This document shows positions 8,082 to 17,042 of a DNA stretch of 40,223 bases, piece after piece. The stretch comes from Flavobacteriaceae bacterium. GTDB lineage: Bacteria; Bacteroidota; Bacteroidia; Flavobacteriales; Flavobacteriaceae. The stretch lies in assembly GCA_016764435.1 (NCBI GenBank), contig JAESRX010000021.1, positions 1 through 40,223 of the forward strand, read 5' to 3'. The translations under genes were made by a program, and so were the position numbers. The notes under the pieces are model-generated. The model was not told the DNA's origin. It worked only from the letters and a program-made list of their open reading frames with translations, and did not search any database. How positions within the stretch are numbered: the stretch's first letter is position 1; each line of letters opens with the position of its first letter.

Positions 8082-8882
8082 TTATTTCAATTGAACGTGA
8101 ATATGATCATCGTGTCGAACGGCGCTACAACCGTGATATCTTATTCTATTGTTTTTTAAATTCATTCTATTTTTTAAATGAGGTTCGATAAATAATTTTC
8201 CTAAATTTCGATTTTTCAAGATACTTTTTATCAGTCTTTTTGTTCCTTTTTCAGAGAAAACTAATTCCTTATTAATTGTTCCAAAAGTCACATGTTTCGT
8301 AAAATCATATTGGAAATAGCCCCTTTGTAAGCATCTTTCAATTTGGTTATATTCAGGATGTTTAGGGTTTTCAAATACTCCGTAACCACTGATAGACTTT
8401 TGTTTATCAGTTATAGTCCCACTTTTTGTTTCGTAAATTAAACTGAGGTCAATTTTCTTTCCGTCATTATGACTTAAATGAGGAAGAAGAGGGAACTTGT
8501 TTATAAAAGGGAAATTTGCGTCTAGATAATTAATTTTAATATTTGTTCCGAATAATTCTTTTTCCGTTAGGTTTAATAATTCGTTTAGTTTTGGTCGAAC
8601 ATAATTTCTATTCAATAGAACCGTCATATAATTCGTTGGTTTTATCTTATCAGTATGTTTTATTTTTTCTCGACCAAATTTGGGGGCCATTAAAGGTACA
8701 ATTAGAAATGTAGACAGTAGATAAAGTCCAATAAAAATAACCAGCGTATTAAATTTCCTTTTTTTATTTCGTTTTATGGAAATCAATAGGCTTAATAAAT
8801 AAATAACACCTCCGATTTGAGTTATTACAGTCAAAAGGACAAAAAGAATTATTTTGAGTATTATTTTTAATAGAATTTTCAA
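8082..8882 (-). CDS. Membrane-anchored LAS-type (MepA/M15-like) peptidase
   Basis: 266 residues. Two N-terminal hydrophobic segments (about 3-34 and 47-66) flank a basic loop (KRNKKRK, 38-44), predicting an N-out/C-out protein whose domain from about 70 on faces the periplasm. The end of the chain reads RHDDHIHVQLK (HDDHIH, 257-262), and an earlier SHNDGKKIDLS places H138 and D145 in an HxxxxxxD pattern. Together these are the zinc ligands of LAS peptidases (MepA, VanX, D-Ala-D-Ala peptidases), usually with an (H/D)H(I/F)H ending. A role in cutting peptidoglycan cross-links is therefore likely. Homology to a named member is not certain, and the substrate is inferred from the fold class. Confidence 0.65.
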   Translation of the reverse strand: MKILLKIILKIILFVLLTVITQIGGVIYLLSLLISIKRNKKRKFNTLVIFIGLYLLSTFLIVPLMAPKFGREKIKHTDKIKPTNYMTVLLNRNYVRPKLNELLNLTEKELFGTNIKINYLDANFPFINKFPLLPHLSHNDGKKIDLSLIYETKSGTITDKQKSISGYGVFENPKHPEYNQIERCLQRGYFQYDFTKHVTFGTINKELVFSEKGTKRLIKSILKNRNLGKLFIEPHLKNRMNLKNNRIRYHGCSAVRHDDHIHVQLK

Positions 8883-9125
8883 TTTTGAGTTTAGTTTTTT
8901 AATGTCGAATAATGATTTACGAATCGCTTAGTTCAGTGAATTTAGCACAAACCTTTGTAAGTACAAAATGGCTATTGGTAAAATCACTGTCTTTTTAAGA
9001 AGAGGAGTAATAATTAATGATACCAATGTTGAATTAAATCTACAGGGTTCTTGGTTTTGATATTGTCGACCTGTCTAAAACAGGAAAGCCCATTTGCAGG
9101 TGATTTTTCATTTAAAAACAAACTG

Positions 9126-10631
9126 TTATTTATTCTTTTTTATCAAGTCAATAGTAAAGTTCATTTGGGTATCCTTATTATAAATGAAGTCATTAAAAGA
9201 TTGTTCTATATTAAAATCAGGTATAATACCGCGCCCAAAGGGTTGTGTATCTTTTATTAAAACATCTTGTGTTAAATTTACAATTGAAAATCTTGTTGTA
9301 AATTTAGATTTCGGTAATTTATATTCTACAGGAAAAGCACCGTTATGCCCATAATAACCACCACTTGTTTCTTCACCAATAACTATTGCTTCGGTATTTG
9401 ATGCCAACATTGAAGCAAATAAGGATGCGGCAGAAGCAACCCAAGGCCCCGTAAGGAGGTAAACCTGACCTTTAAAGCTGTTTATATTTGGTTGGTAAGT
9501 TAGAATATCCTTATAGTACCGTCTATTGTTTTTTACAATAGGTAATTCCTCTTGTATTATCTTTTTTAGTTTACTTTTTGCAAATGGCTTTAGATAAAAA
9601 GGGATGTCTATTTGAAAGTATTTCCAATAAGGTATCCATTCCGTAAAACTAACCCAAGCAGTTCTGATTTCTTTTTGTGGAGAATTTATTAAATATGATA
9701 ATGTAATCATATCGTTAGGAGAGGTTCCTCCTCCATTGTTCCTTATATCTACAATTATATTTTTATAATTACGTTGATTTAAGTCTATAAATATAGAATC
9801 TAAAAAGCTTTTGTATTTCAAGTGTGTTTTATCATTATCACTTCCTAGGCTAAAACTGTTTATGGTTAAAATGGCTGTTGTGGTATTTAATTTATGTAGA
9901 GAATAATAGTCACTTTTCTTTATGTTTTCAAAGAGTTTGTTGTCAGTTTTGACAGAATGCCTGTTGTCGAAATTTTGGTAATATTTTTTATAACTGACAT
10001 TTGTTATATTTATACTTTGAACTTTTTTTGACCTTGGTTTTTTGTATACGACTTTAAAATTATCACTTAAGCCAAAATTGTAGCGGTAATATTTACTGAA
10101 ATGGATACAGATTCCTATTTTTTTCCCAGTTGTATTATAGCCATCAGTTGTGTGATATTTCCCGAGTACTCTTAATAATTGGTCTTTACTATGACCATTA
10201 ATAGAGATTATTTCTGAACCTAATGGAATACGGGTTCCTTTCATATTTACTCTTAATTTCTCTCCAATTACTTTTAACGGTATTGGAAAATAACCTTTTG
10301 ATTCTTTTTTAATAGCTTCCCTGAGGTTATCGGGCCAAGAGGTGCTATTATGTACACTTCCTTCATAATCGGTAATGACTGTCAGTAAATTATAAAATTC
10401 ACGCTATGTTTTTATAGTAAGGACTTCATTAAAAGCCCATGTATATGTACTGTCTATTTGTTTTTTAGTACGATAGGTGTACAGCCCAGAATTTACGGAT
10501 TCTCTGATGTTTTTAAAATCCACCAAATCTTTTAATATTTTTTTGTATGAAATAGCATCATCTATGGATTGGGAAAATAGTAAATTTGAAGATACTAGAA
10601 AGAGAAGTATTAGATACGAGATAGTTTTCAT
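9126..10631 (-). pseudogene. S41-family peptidase gene interrupted by an in-frame TAG
   Basis: The frame from ATG 10631 (leader MKTISYLILLFLVSSNLLFS) runs to a TAG at 10404-10406. It continues in the same frame as REFYNLLTVITDYEGSVHNS, a stretch rich in family-like sequence, joining directly to the long downstream ORF that ends at 9126. That part has a degenerate PDZ (GSEIISINGHS), the S41 core IIVDIRNNGGGTSPNDM and the nucleophile region GPWVASAASLFASML, then a GEETSGGYYGHNG segment. Without the single stop the product would be about 500 residues, a normal size for a periplasmic S41 protease. A sense-to-amber change (for example CAG or AAG to TAG) is the simplest explanation. The downstream ORF alone would lack a signal peptide. 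Confidence 0.82.
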
Positions 10632-10673
10632 TTTTGTTTTAAATTTCATCAAATCTAATGGTTTACTAAAATG

Positions 10674-11490
10674 TTAACTTGTATAATATTGGTAATTATA
10701 TTGTTTCAATAATGCTTTTTTATATTTTTTTGGAGAAATCCCAATAAAACACTTAAAAGTTTTAGAAAAGTGTGCCATATCTGTAACGTTATATTGATAC
10801 GCTATTTCAGTAAGTTCAGAAAATGAGTTAATTAATTTTTTACTGGAAAATATTCTCCTCATTAAGATGTAATTCATTGGTGTCATACCTGTGGGTTCTT
10901 TAAATTTTTTAACAAGCCCAAATTTATTGATATTTGCCATTTTTGAGAGTTCATCTAGACTAAACATATCATGAATGTTATTTTCAATATAATCACTAAT
11001 TTTCATGAAGCTTTTAAAGTTTAATTCTGAATATTCATTTTTATTTTCTTTCGAGTAGGTTTTTAAGGTAGTAACGAGTTTAAATAAGTGAAATTCTATT
11101 GTTTTTTGTGTCTAAAGCGTTTTTTAACTCCAAGAACAATTTGTTGATTTTTTTACGGGTTATTTGTCGGTTGAGAAACTTAATGTTTTTTCCTTTCAAT
11201 GCGTACTTCATCACTTTAATTGGGATGTAGATGGTATCGAACTTTAGAGAATAGACGCTTTGATTTAAAGTGTTAGAGTGTAAGTCGTAAGGATTAAGAT
11301 ACTTCCTGCTTCAGTATATAGACGTTTATTTTTAAAATCCATTTGTTCTATTCCTTTGTTTACTAGAGAGATATAGAGTGTTTCGTAAAAATGTTTTGGA
11401 AAACTAGTTGTTTGGTTATCGATGCTTATATATTCTAAATCCTCAAATGTAATTTTTCTTTTCTTGTTTTTCCTTTAATGCTCTTGACAT
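10674..11490 (-). pseudogene. AraC-family regulator broken by frameshifts
   Basis: The last 110 codons (from 11006) form a complete AraC-type HTH domain: SLDELSKMANINKFGLVKKF and then DMAHFSKTFKCFIGISPKKY. Upstream, in other frames, the usual N-terminal sensor domain is still readable: FEDLEYISIDNQ with SFPKHFYETLYISLVNKG, then NPYDLHSNTLNQSVYSLKFD, KVMKYALKGKNIKFLNRQI and finally EFHLFKLVTTLKTYSKENK, which joins the HTH frame. The breaks fall near 11455, 11295 and 11105, the first and last at A/T runs. The ATG at 11490 is the probable original start. It lies directly upstream of the broken S41 gene on the same strand and may have controlled it. A leftover HTH-only peptide could still be made. 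Confidence 0.78.
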
Positions 11491-12211
11491 TTTCAGTATA
11501 TTACAGTACGAGGTAAAGGGGCAAATTCTTCGTTCTAGTACAAAGTAAACGCTTTTGTTTTTACCTTTTTTTATTATAAAACCAAATCAATAGTTTTGGA
11601 TATGATTGTTAAAAGTACAGACCTTTGGAGTAAATAACGAGACTGAATTGTGTTTAGGTGTTATTACACATTGCGTTCCCTTATTTAGAGTCCATACGAT
11701 CAAGTTCCTTTCCTCTTTGTTTTTTAAATGAATTAAATGAATTGGTTTGCGTCATTTTTATGGTCTTGGAAAAAACAAGAATTTAAACAATCCATTGTGT
11801 TACTCTAATGATTATCTGAGTTAACAGGAAAAAACACCCCTGCTTTTTAGTTCCTACGCATAAAAGAAAATTCTAATAACCGATTATAAAACGATGTATT
11901 TCTCACAAGAGAATGTGCCGAAAAAATAGCACCTGTTTTCCTTTTTGTTTTTATAAAATTGACGAGAGGAACACAATACATCATCATGAGCAATCCGTAA
12001 TTAAAAATAAATTAATAAATAGAGGTCAATTTAATAAAGAAGAAACCGATCCGTTTTTTTACAATAATAGGGTTGGTTATAGGTGCCACAGATTAAATGA
12101 GGAATAAATGTATTAGAGAGCCAAGCTATTATTTAAAAATATAAATTTCAAGTGCGAACAGATTAATGACAAAAAGGACCTTTCCAAAAGGATGTTCTCA
12201 ACGAAAATAAG
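11491..12211. other. Gene-free stretch of about 700 bp
   Basis: No coding sequence could be supported on either strand. One 64-codon plus-strand frame at 11913-12107 has no recognisable motif, no neighbour and no convincing start, so it was not accepted. The region continues the decay seen in the adjoining AraC and S41 pseudogenes. Confidence 0.5.
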
Positions 12212-13699
12212 TTAAGAAATAGGAGTGCAGTTTATGGGGGTTTTCTGGTTGACTATTGAGGCCATTGGGGCGGGATAATTACGTTCTTTACAGAGTGCTG
12301 TGGCTTTTTCTTGAATCTTGTTTTCACTGATGTCTAAAGTGATTGGGTACGCGATTTCTGGAAAATCTTTTCTAGTGACATGCCCTTCTTCTATTAATTT
12401 ATCCAGTATTGCATTGGCTGCTGTGAGCGTCGAGGAAGCCTTAACTATTTCGCAACAGGCATAGTTTTTCTTAGAAAAGGTAACGTTTGCGGTTCTTAGA
12501 TCGGGATCATCTCCAGGGATTTGTTGGGCACCAAATAATGGGATTCCTCCCAATGTAGCGGTTTTGAAATCCGGAATAAACTGTGTAATATGCGCGATGG
12601 ATTTATGGGTTCTATCGCTAATTTCTTCCGAGTCCCATTGATCTTCTATTTTACGAATAAATTCTGGATCTAATAGGGGCTGTGCACTGTGCGTGGTCGT
12701 AGGGACTAATCCATCTTTAAACAACGTGATTTCTGTAGTCATTCCATGGATTTGAAAATACCCTTGAGGATAGGGGGTAAGTTGGCCCATTCCATTTTTT
12801 GTGCCACGTGTTCCGTGGAAAATTATCTCGGGTAAAAAACCTTTAAAATCGGGCCATTTACTGATGTATGCGGCTTTAAATTCTACCATACGATTTCTTT
12901 TTACAGCGAGCATATCATCAATAGTTCCTGTTTTAAAACCACAGGCATTGATTAAAAAAGAGACTGAAGTCTGCTTGTTTTCTCCCTGCTGTTTGTAGTG
13001 TATTTCCCAATTAGCATCGGGAGTATCTATGGCAATCACGTTTTGTACATTTGCGCTAGTAATCACCGTACTATTGCTGTTTTTTTCTAAAGAAATTGAT
13101 GCAGTAGCGGCGAGTCTAAAAATATTTAAACCGTATTCTTCCACCATAACTAAAGGGAATTTTAAACGCTCTAAATCTAGTTTTTTACTGGCATACATCA
13201 TCCATTCGTCTAAGTTTTCAGGTGGATGACTGATGGGGATACTGGCCAAGTATTGGACTTCTTTTCTGTCGTAGAATTTATAGTAATTTTCAGGGTTCCC
13301 TAAAACGTTATTTTTAGGGTTTTCTGTAATCAAACGTTGGTATTCGCCTTGTAATTTTTCCAATCTAGGTTCTAAATCCATGGGATCTCCTGAATCTACG
13401 GTAGGAATGGCGATAAGTGTAGGTCGATAATCTACAGCTTTGGGGTATAATTGAAGCAAGCTAATGGACTCCTTAAGTAGGGTAAAGCACTGCTTGTCGT
13501 CTATTTCTCGGTATAGATTTCCTCCGGCATGCAAATGACAAATAGGAGGTCCGTTCACCAAACTTTTTCCTTTTTCTAATACGACCACTTTAATACCAAG
13601 TTCAGATAAACGTATGGCGATTGTGGCGCCTGCAATTCCTCCACCAATAATCCCTACGGTATGGTGTTTAGTATGAGGTAATTCCGATTTGTTTTCCAT
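12212..13699 (-). CDS. FAD-dependent oxidoreductase (DAO-like fold)
   Basis: 495 residues. An N-terminal Rossmann motif GIIGGGIAGATIAIRLSELG (GxGxxG at 19-24) is followed by VVVLEKG, whose Glu binds the ribose of FAD. Further on, FLINACGFKTG is the second FAD-contact region, and NYACCEIVKASSTLTAANAI near the end resembles the C-terminal FAD loop. The general plan is that of the DAO / FAD-dependent oxidoreductase family. The substrate is unknown. There is no signal peptide, so it is cytoplasmic. It is transcribed divergently from the phosphatase gene, with 125 bp between them carrying a candidate -7 box for each gene. A double cysteine (YACCE) near the end is notable but unexplained. Confidence 0.8.
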   Translation of the reverse strand: MENKSELPHTKHHTVGIIGGGIAGATIAIRLSELGIKVVVLEKGKSLVNGPPICHLHAGGNLYREIDDKQCFTLLKESISLLQLYPKAVDYRPTLIAIPTVDSGDPMDLEPRLEKLQGEYQRLITENPKNNVLGNPENYYKFYDRKEVQYLASIPISHPPENLDEWMMYASKKLDLERLKFPLVMVEEYGLNIFRLAATASISLEKNSNSTVITSANVQNVIAIDTPDANWEIHYKQQGENKQTSVSFLINACGFKTGTIDDMLAVKRNRMVEFKAAYISKWPDFKGFLPEIIFHGTRGTKNGMGQLTPYPQGYFQIHGMTTEITLFKDGLVPTTTHSAQPLLDPEFIRKIEDQWDSEEISDRTHKSIAHITQFIPDFKTATLGGIPLFGAQQIPGDDPDLRTANVTFSKKNYACCEIVKASSTLTAANAILDKLIEEGHVTRKDFPEIAYPITLDISENKIQEKATALCKERNYPAPMASIVNQKTPINCTPIS

Positions 13700-13759
13700 T
13701 CCTTACTAGTATTAATTGATAAAGGGAAGCCTTTGCTGGCTTTGTTGTTTTAAAAAAGG

Positions 13760-13767
13760 CAAAAATA
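13760..13767 (-). promoter_or_regulatory. Candidate -7 box for the FAD oxidoreductase gene
   Basis: TATTTTTG on the minus strand fits the Bacteroidota -7 consensus TAnnTTTG, 60 nt before the ATG at 13699. No clear TTG was seen at the -33 position, so this is a candidate only. Confidence 0.4.
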
Positions 13768-13780
13768 GTCAATTTTTCAT

Positions 13781-13788
13781 TAGTTTTG
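13781..13788 (+). promoter_or_regulatory. Candidate -7 box for the metallophosphoesterase gene
   Basis: TAGTTTTG matches TAnnTTTG and lies 36 nt before the ATG at 13825. It is back to back with the minus-strand box at 13760-13767, so the two promoters would overlap. Confidence 0.42.
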
Positions 13789-13824
13789 ATGCTTAATTAG
13801 CCTTGGTTTTTATAGAGGTGGAAT

Positions 13825-14562
13825 ATGGATAAAGAGATGAAAACATTTGTGATAGGAGACATACATGGTGCCTATAAAGCGCTGGTACAATTGATGGATA
13901 GAATGCCTGTTTCCCATGGGGATACCCTGATATTTTTAGGGGATTATGTTGACGGATGGAGCGAATCTCCACAGGTAATTGATTATTTAATAGCCTTAAA
14001 ACAGGAGTATACCTGTATTTTTATTCGTGGAAACCACGATGTAAAATGTTATGAATGGCTCCAGAACCAACAAGTCATTGGGGATTGGTTGATGCATGGA
14101 GGAGGTGCAACACAGGATGCTTATGCAAAGGAATCTAAGGAGAAAATAGCAACCCATTTAAAATTTATAACGGAGCTACAGGATTATTATATAGATGCTG
14201 AAAATCGCTTGTTTGTACATGCGGGATTTACGGCAGCTAAAGGGGTGGAAAAGGAAAGCTATGCGCCCAATTTCTGTTGGGATCGTACCTTATGGGAATG
14301 TGCTTTTGCATTGGATCCAACTTTAGAGAGATCGGATAAAAGATACCCTGAACGCTTAAAATTATACCGCGAAATTTATATAGGCCATACAGCGACTACG
14401 CGTTATGGTGAACTGCTACCTATTAACGGCGGAAATCTTTGGAATATAGATACGGGTGCCGCTTTTTACGGAAAATTAACGGGTATGGAGGTGGGTAGTA
14501 AGCTCTTTTTTCAGAGCGATGTAGTCATGGATTTGTACCCAGAAGAAAAAGGAAGAAATTGA
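13825..14562 (+). CDS. Calcineurin-like metallophosphoesterase (Ser/Thr phosphatase type)
   Basis: 245 residues with all motifs of the bacterial PPP-like metallophosphatases: GDIHG (11-15), GDYVDG (39-44), GNHD (69-72), LFVHAGF for the first metal-binding His, and YIGHT for the second. Related enzymes (lambda phosphatase, PrpA, symmetrical Ap4A hydrolase) dephosphorylate proteins or small phosphoesters using two metal ions, in the cytoplasm. The start at 13825 is preceded by AGGTGG. A second ATG five codons on (13840) is also possible, just before the conserved TFVIGDIHG. It has no operon partner downstream. Confidence 0.9.
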   Translation: MDKEMKTFVIGDIHGAYKALVQLMDRMPVSHGDTLIFLGDYVDGWSESPQVIDYLIALKQEYTCIFIRGNHDVKCYEWLQNQQVIGDWLMHGGGATQDAYAKESKEKIATHLKFITELQDYYIDAENRLFVHAGFTAAKGVEKESYAPNFCWDRTLWECAFALDPTLERSDKRYPERLKLYREIYIGHTATTRYGELLPINGGNLWNIDTGAAFYGKLTGMEVGSKLFFQSDVVMDLYPEEKGRN

Positions 14563-15067
14563 GTTGTTTTTTTTGTTTTGAACAATCGACTAAGGTGTTT
14601 TGGAGAGGGCAGGGGTCGAAAGATATTTCTGAAGGCCTTGGATTTATTTTACGTTGCGATGGTGATTTTCATACAGTATAGGCATTAGACAATACGGTTC
14701 GGGATAACCAATATAAATAGAAACTCATTGAAAAGAGTTGGGATACGGGTAATGTCCTTCACTACCCAAGTTTAATAATAAATTTCTTTGAATTTACCCT
14801 CAGAAATTAAGGTTTATGCGAACTGTTTTTTTTACTAGCTGAATGATCGGCTGAAAAATCTAGTTAAAAAACAAACGCCTTCAAGTCTAGAACTTAAAAG
14901 CGTTTGTTAGCACAGGGTATTTTATGGATCACATTTTTACCCGACAGATAAAATAACTTTTTCATTGAAAACCTACTGTTAACAACGATTATACTTCAAT
15001 TTTCACTCTGAAAATAGCAGCATGTATATTATTTAGAAACGGTCATTCAGTAAAATAGTTGACCTAT
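14563..15067. other. Intergenic stretch of about 500 bp
   Basis: No gene could be supported. It separates the convergent phosphatase (plus) and DJ-1-like gene (minus). The only structured element is a hairpin with a T-tract on the minus strand at 14864-14908, listed separately. Confidence 0.5.
14864..14908 (-). terminator. Intrinsic terminator for the DJ-1/Crp genes
   Basis: Read on the minus strand, arms AACAAACGC and GCGTTTGTT (9 bp, perfect) close an inner AAGT/ACTT stem and are followed by a run of T. It lies about 160 nt after the DJ-1-like stop, the only minus-strand gene ending nearby. Confidence 0.65.
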
Positions 15068-15871
15068 TTATTTCTTTAATTGCTTTACTAAAAGTAAGGC
15101 TACTAATTCGGAAGACGCGGGGTTTTGTCCTGTTATTAACAAACCGTCTTCAAGAGCGTAAGGGCTCCAAGCTGCTTTTTTAGAATAGATAGCTCCATTG
15201 CTTTTTAGCATGTCTTCTACTAAAAAAGGAACTATAGTGGTAAGTTGAACAGCTTCCTCTTCTTCATTTGTAAAACCTGTTACTTTTTTACCTTTCACTA
15301 AAGGAGATCCATCATCGTTTTTGGTGTGTTTAAAGATTCCAGGAGCGTGGCATACTGAGGCTACTGGCTTATTGCTTTTATAAAAACCTTCTATAAGCGC
15401 AATGGAGTTTTTATCTTCCGCTAAGTCCCATAATGGTCCATGGCCTCCAGGGTAAAATACAGCGTCGTAATCTAGATGATTAATGGTTTCCAATTTTAAT
15501 GTGTTGGCTAAAAGTTCTTGAACTTCTTTGTCTATATTGTATCGCTCAGTGGAAGGTGTTTGGAAAGATGCTTCCTCACTTTTAGGATCTATTGGAGGTT
15601 GTCCTCCTTTTGGTGAGGCGAGGGTGATTTCAATTCCATTGTCTTTTAATATATAATAAGGAGTTGCAAATTCTTCAATCCAAAAACCAGTTTTATGACC
15701 GGTAGCTCCTAATTCATCATGGCTGGTCAAAACAACTAATACTTTTTTTACAGAAGTGGTGTTTTTTGTCTTTGTTTCTACGGCCTGTTCCTTTGTATTA
15801 CTCTCTTTTGTGTTATTTGCGCAAGCAGTAAACAAAACGATAGCAATGATCATTGTTGTTATTTTTTTCAT
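15068..15871 (-). CDS. DJ-1/PfpI family lipoprotein (Hsp31-like)
   Basis: 267 residues from the ATG at 15871. This start is preferred to one 8 codons upstream because it gives a clean lipoprotein signal MKKITTMIIAIVLFTAC (lipid Cys17). The domain is DJ-1/PfpI: GFWIEEFATPYYIL supplies the acidic partner, GGHGPLWDL (from 142) the oxyanion region, and ASVCHAPG the nucleophilic elbow with Cys174-His175. Hsp31-type members act as glutathione-independent glyoxalases, deglycase-like enzymes or chaperones. The exported, lipid-anchored form is common in Flavobacteriaceae. It lies 72 nt downstream of a Crp-like regulator on the same strand and is probably co-transcribed with it or controlled by it. Confidence 0.85.
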   Translation of the reverse strand: MKKITTMIIAIVLFTACANNTKESNTKEQAVETKTKNTTSVKKVLVVLTSHDELGATGHKTGFWIEEFATPYYILKDNGIEITLASPKGGQPPIDPKSEEASFQTPSTERYNIDKEVQELLANTLKLETINHLDYDAVFYPGGHGPLWDLAEDKNSIALIEGFYKSNKPVASVCHAPGIFKHTKNDDGSPLVKGKKVTGFTNEEEEAVQLTTIVPFLVEDMLKSNGAIYSKKAAWSPYALEDGLLITGQNPASSELVALLLVKQLKK

Positions 15872-15943
15872 GGTATATGATTTAGTTTGTAGCACAAAAA
15901 TATACGAAAAATAACCGTTAAAAATTGATGTATGGTAATAAAC

Positions 15944-16528
15944 TTAGGGCTGTGTCAATACTTTTCTAATTCTACTGAGGCTTTCTGTGGTAATTCCTAG
16001 GTAGGATGCAATGTGGTAGTTTTTTACGCGCTGCTCAATGGTTGGATACATTTTTAAAAATGAGACATATCTTTCTTTCGCTGGTTGCGCCAGGTTTGCT
16101 AAGATTCTCTTTTGAAAATTAGCAAAAGCCCGTTCCATTTTCTTTCTAAAAAACGATTCTAATACGGGTACTTCTCGAAATAAAATATCCATATTTTCTT
16201 TGGAAATTTCATACAAGGTTGCTTCCTGAATGCTTTCAATATTCAGTATGGCTTTTTCTGTAGAGAAGAAGGCGGTATAATCACTGATCCACCAATCTTT
16301 AATCGCAAATTGCACGGTGTGTTCTTTGCCTGAATTATCGATGAAATAGGTTCTTAAACAACCCGTAGCTACATAATATTGGTGGTGGACTGTCTTACCT
16401 GCTTTCAATAAGAGATGGCCCTTTTTTAAGCTTATTTTTTCGAGTTTACTCGCGATAAGAGATTCTTCTTCTGAAGAAAAAGAAATGCCATTAAAAATGG
16501 CTGTAACGATTGCGTTTTCTGTATTCAT
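15944..16528 (-). CDS. Crp/Fnr-family transcriptional regulator
   Basis: 194 residues from the ATG at 16528 (MNTENAIVTAIF). The open frame extends about 70 codons further up, but that part has no family similarity. Residues about 20-120 form the cyclic-nucleotide-binding-type beta-roll (KKGHLLLKAGKTVHHQYYV, then GCLRTYFIDNSGKEHTVQF). A long helix follows, then the HTH HIASYLGITTESLSRIRK. The cAMP phosphate-binding Arg/Glu pattern is not obvious, as in many Bacteroidota members, so the ligand is unknown. It likely controls the adjacent DJ-1-like lipoprotein gene; that is an inference from position. Confidence 0.88.
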   Translation of the reverse strand: MNTENAIVTAIFNGISFSSEEESLIASKLEKISLKKGHLLLKAGKTVHHQYYVATGCLRTYFIDNSGKEHTVQFAIKDWWISDYTAFFSTEKAILNIESIQEATLYEISKENMDILFREVPVLESFFRKKMERAFANFQKRILANLAQPAKERYVSFLKMYPTIEQRVKNYHIASYLGITTESLSRIRKVLTQP

Positions 16529-17042
16529 TGAGGTTTCCACAGGTGTTTGTGTATGAAATGTAACATTACGATAATTTTTATTGAAAGCCCATACCTTTCT
16601 TGATGTTTTGTAATAGACCTCGTGTATTATGTGATTTGGAATACGGGAGTTATTAGTAAGAATCGTGTTTTTTTCACTAGGAATTTCCAACTGGCTGATG
16701 AGAGAGTGGCTCCTGAGTGCTGTTGCTAAATACATTAATGAAGTAACTGTAGTCCAGGATATTGATTGTGGATAACGATGAGTATACGTTGTTTCTAGTA
16801 GTTATTGAGTCTATTAAAGAGGGGTAACAGCAATGAGATGTGTACGGATATCATTGCGCTTTGAACTTGACTCATTCACATCCTATGAAGATGAATCAGC
16901 CAAGGTTATGGAGTTGAATTCTAGTTGTGAAACCCTGTTTTGACCTCTAAATAAAAGAGTAAGACGCGTTGTCTGTTGCTGCACGTTGAGCATGGTTCCA
17001 GTGTGAAAGAAATAACCAATCGGGAGGCTGTTTAGTGTGATA
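16529..17042. other. Intergenic stretch between the MtrA-like gene and the Crp gene
   Basis: Both neighbours are on the minus strand. An open frame here in line with the Crp gene is not conserved-looking. An imperfect inverted repeat (left arm TTGACTCATTCA, right arm TGAATCAGCCAA, about 16867-16902) has no T-tract and was not called as a terminator. Confidence 0.45.

Noticed and set aside
9051-9260. Plus-strand frame of 69 codons over the end of the S41 pseudogene
   Set aside because: Mostly antisense to a clear reading frame; no recognisable content.
11913-12107. 64-codon plus-strand frame in the gene-free stretch
   Set aside because: No family signature, odd Cys/Phe/Asn-rich composition, no promoter or partner; it reads as a chance frame in decayed DNA.
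16529-16735. N-terminal extension of the Crp-like protein by 69 codons
   Set aside because: The extension has no similarity to the family, and the inner ATG at 16528 gives a standard-length Crp protein.
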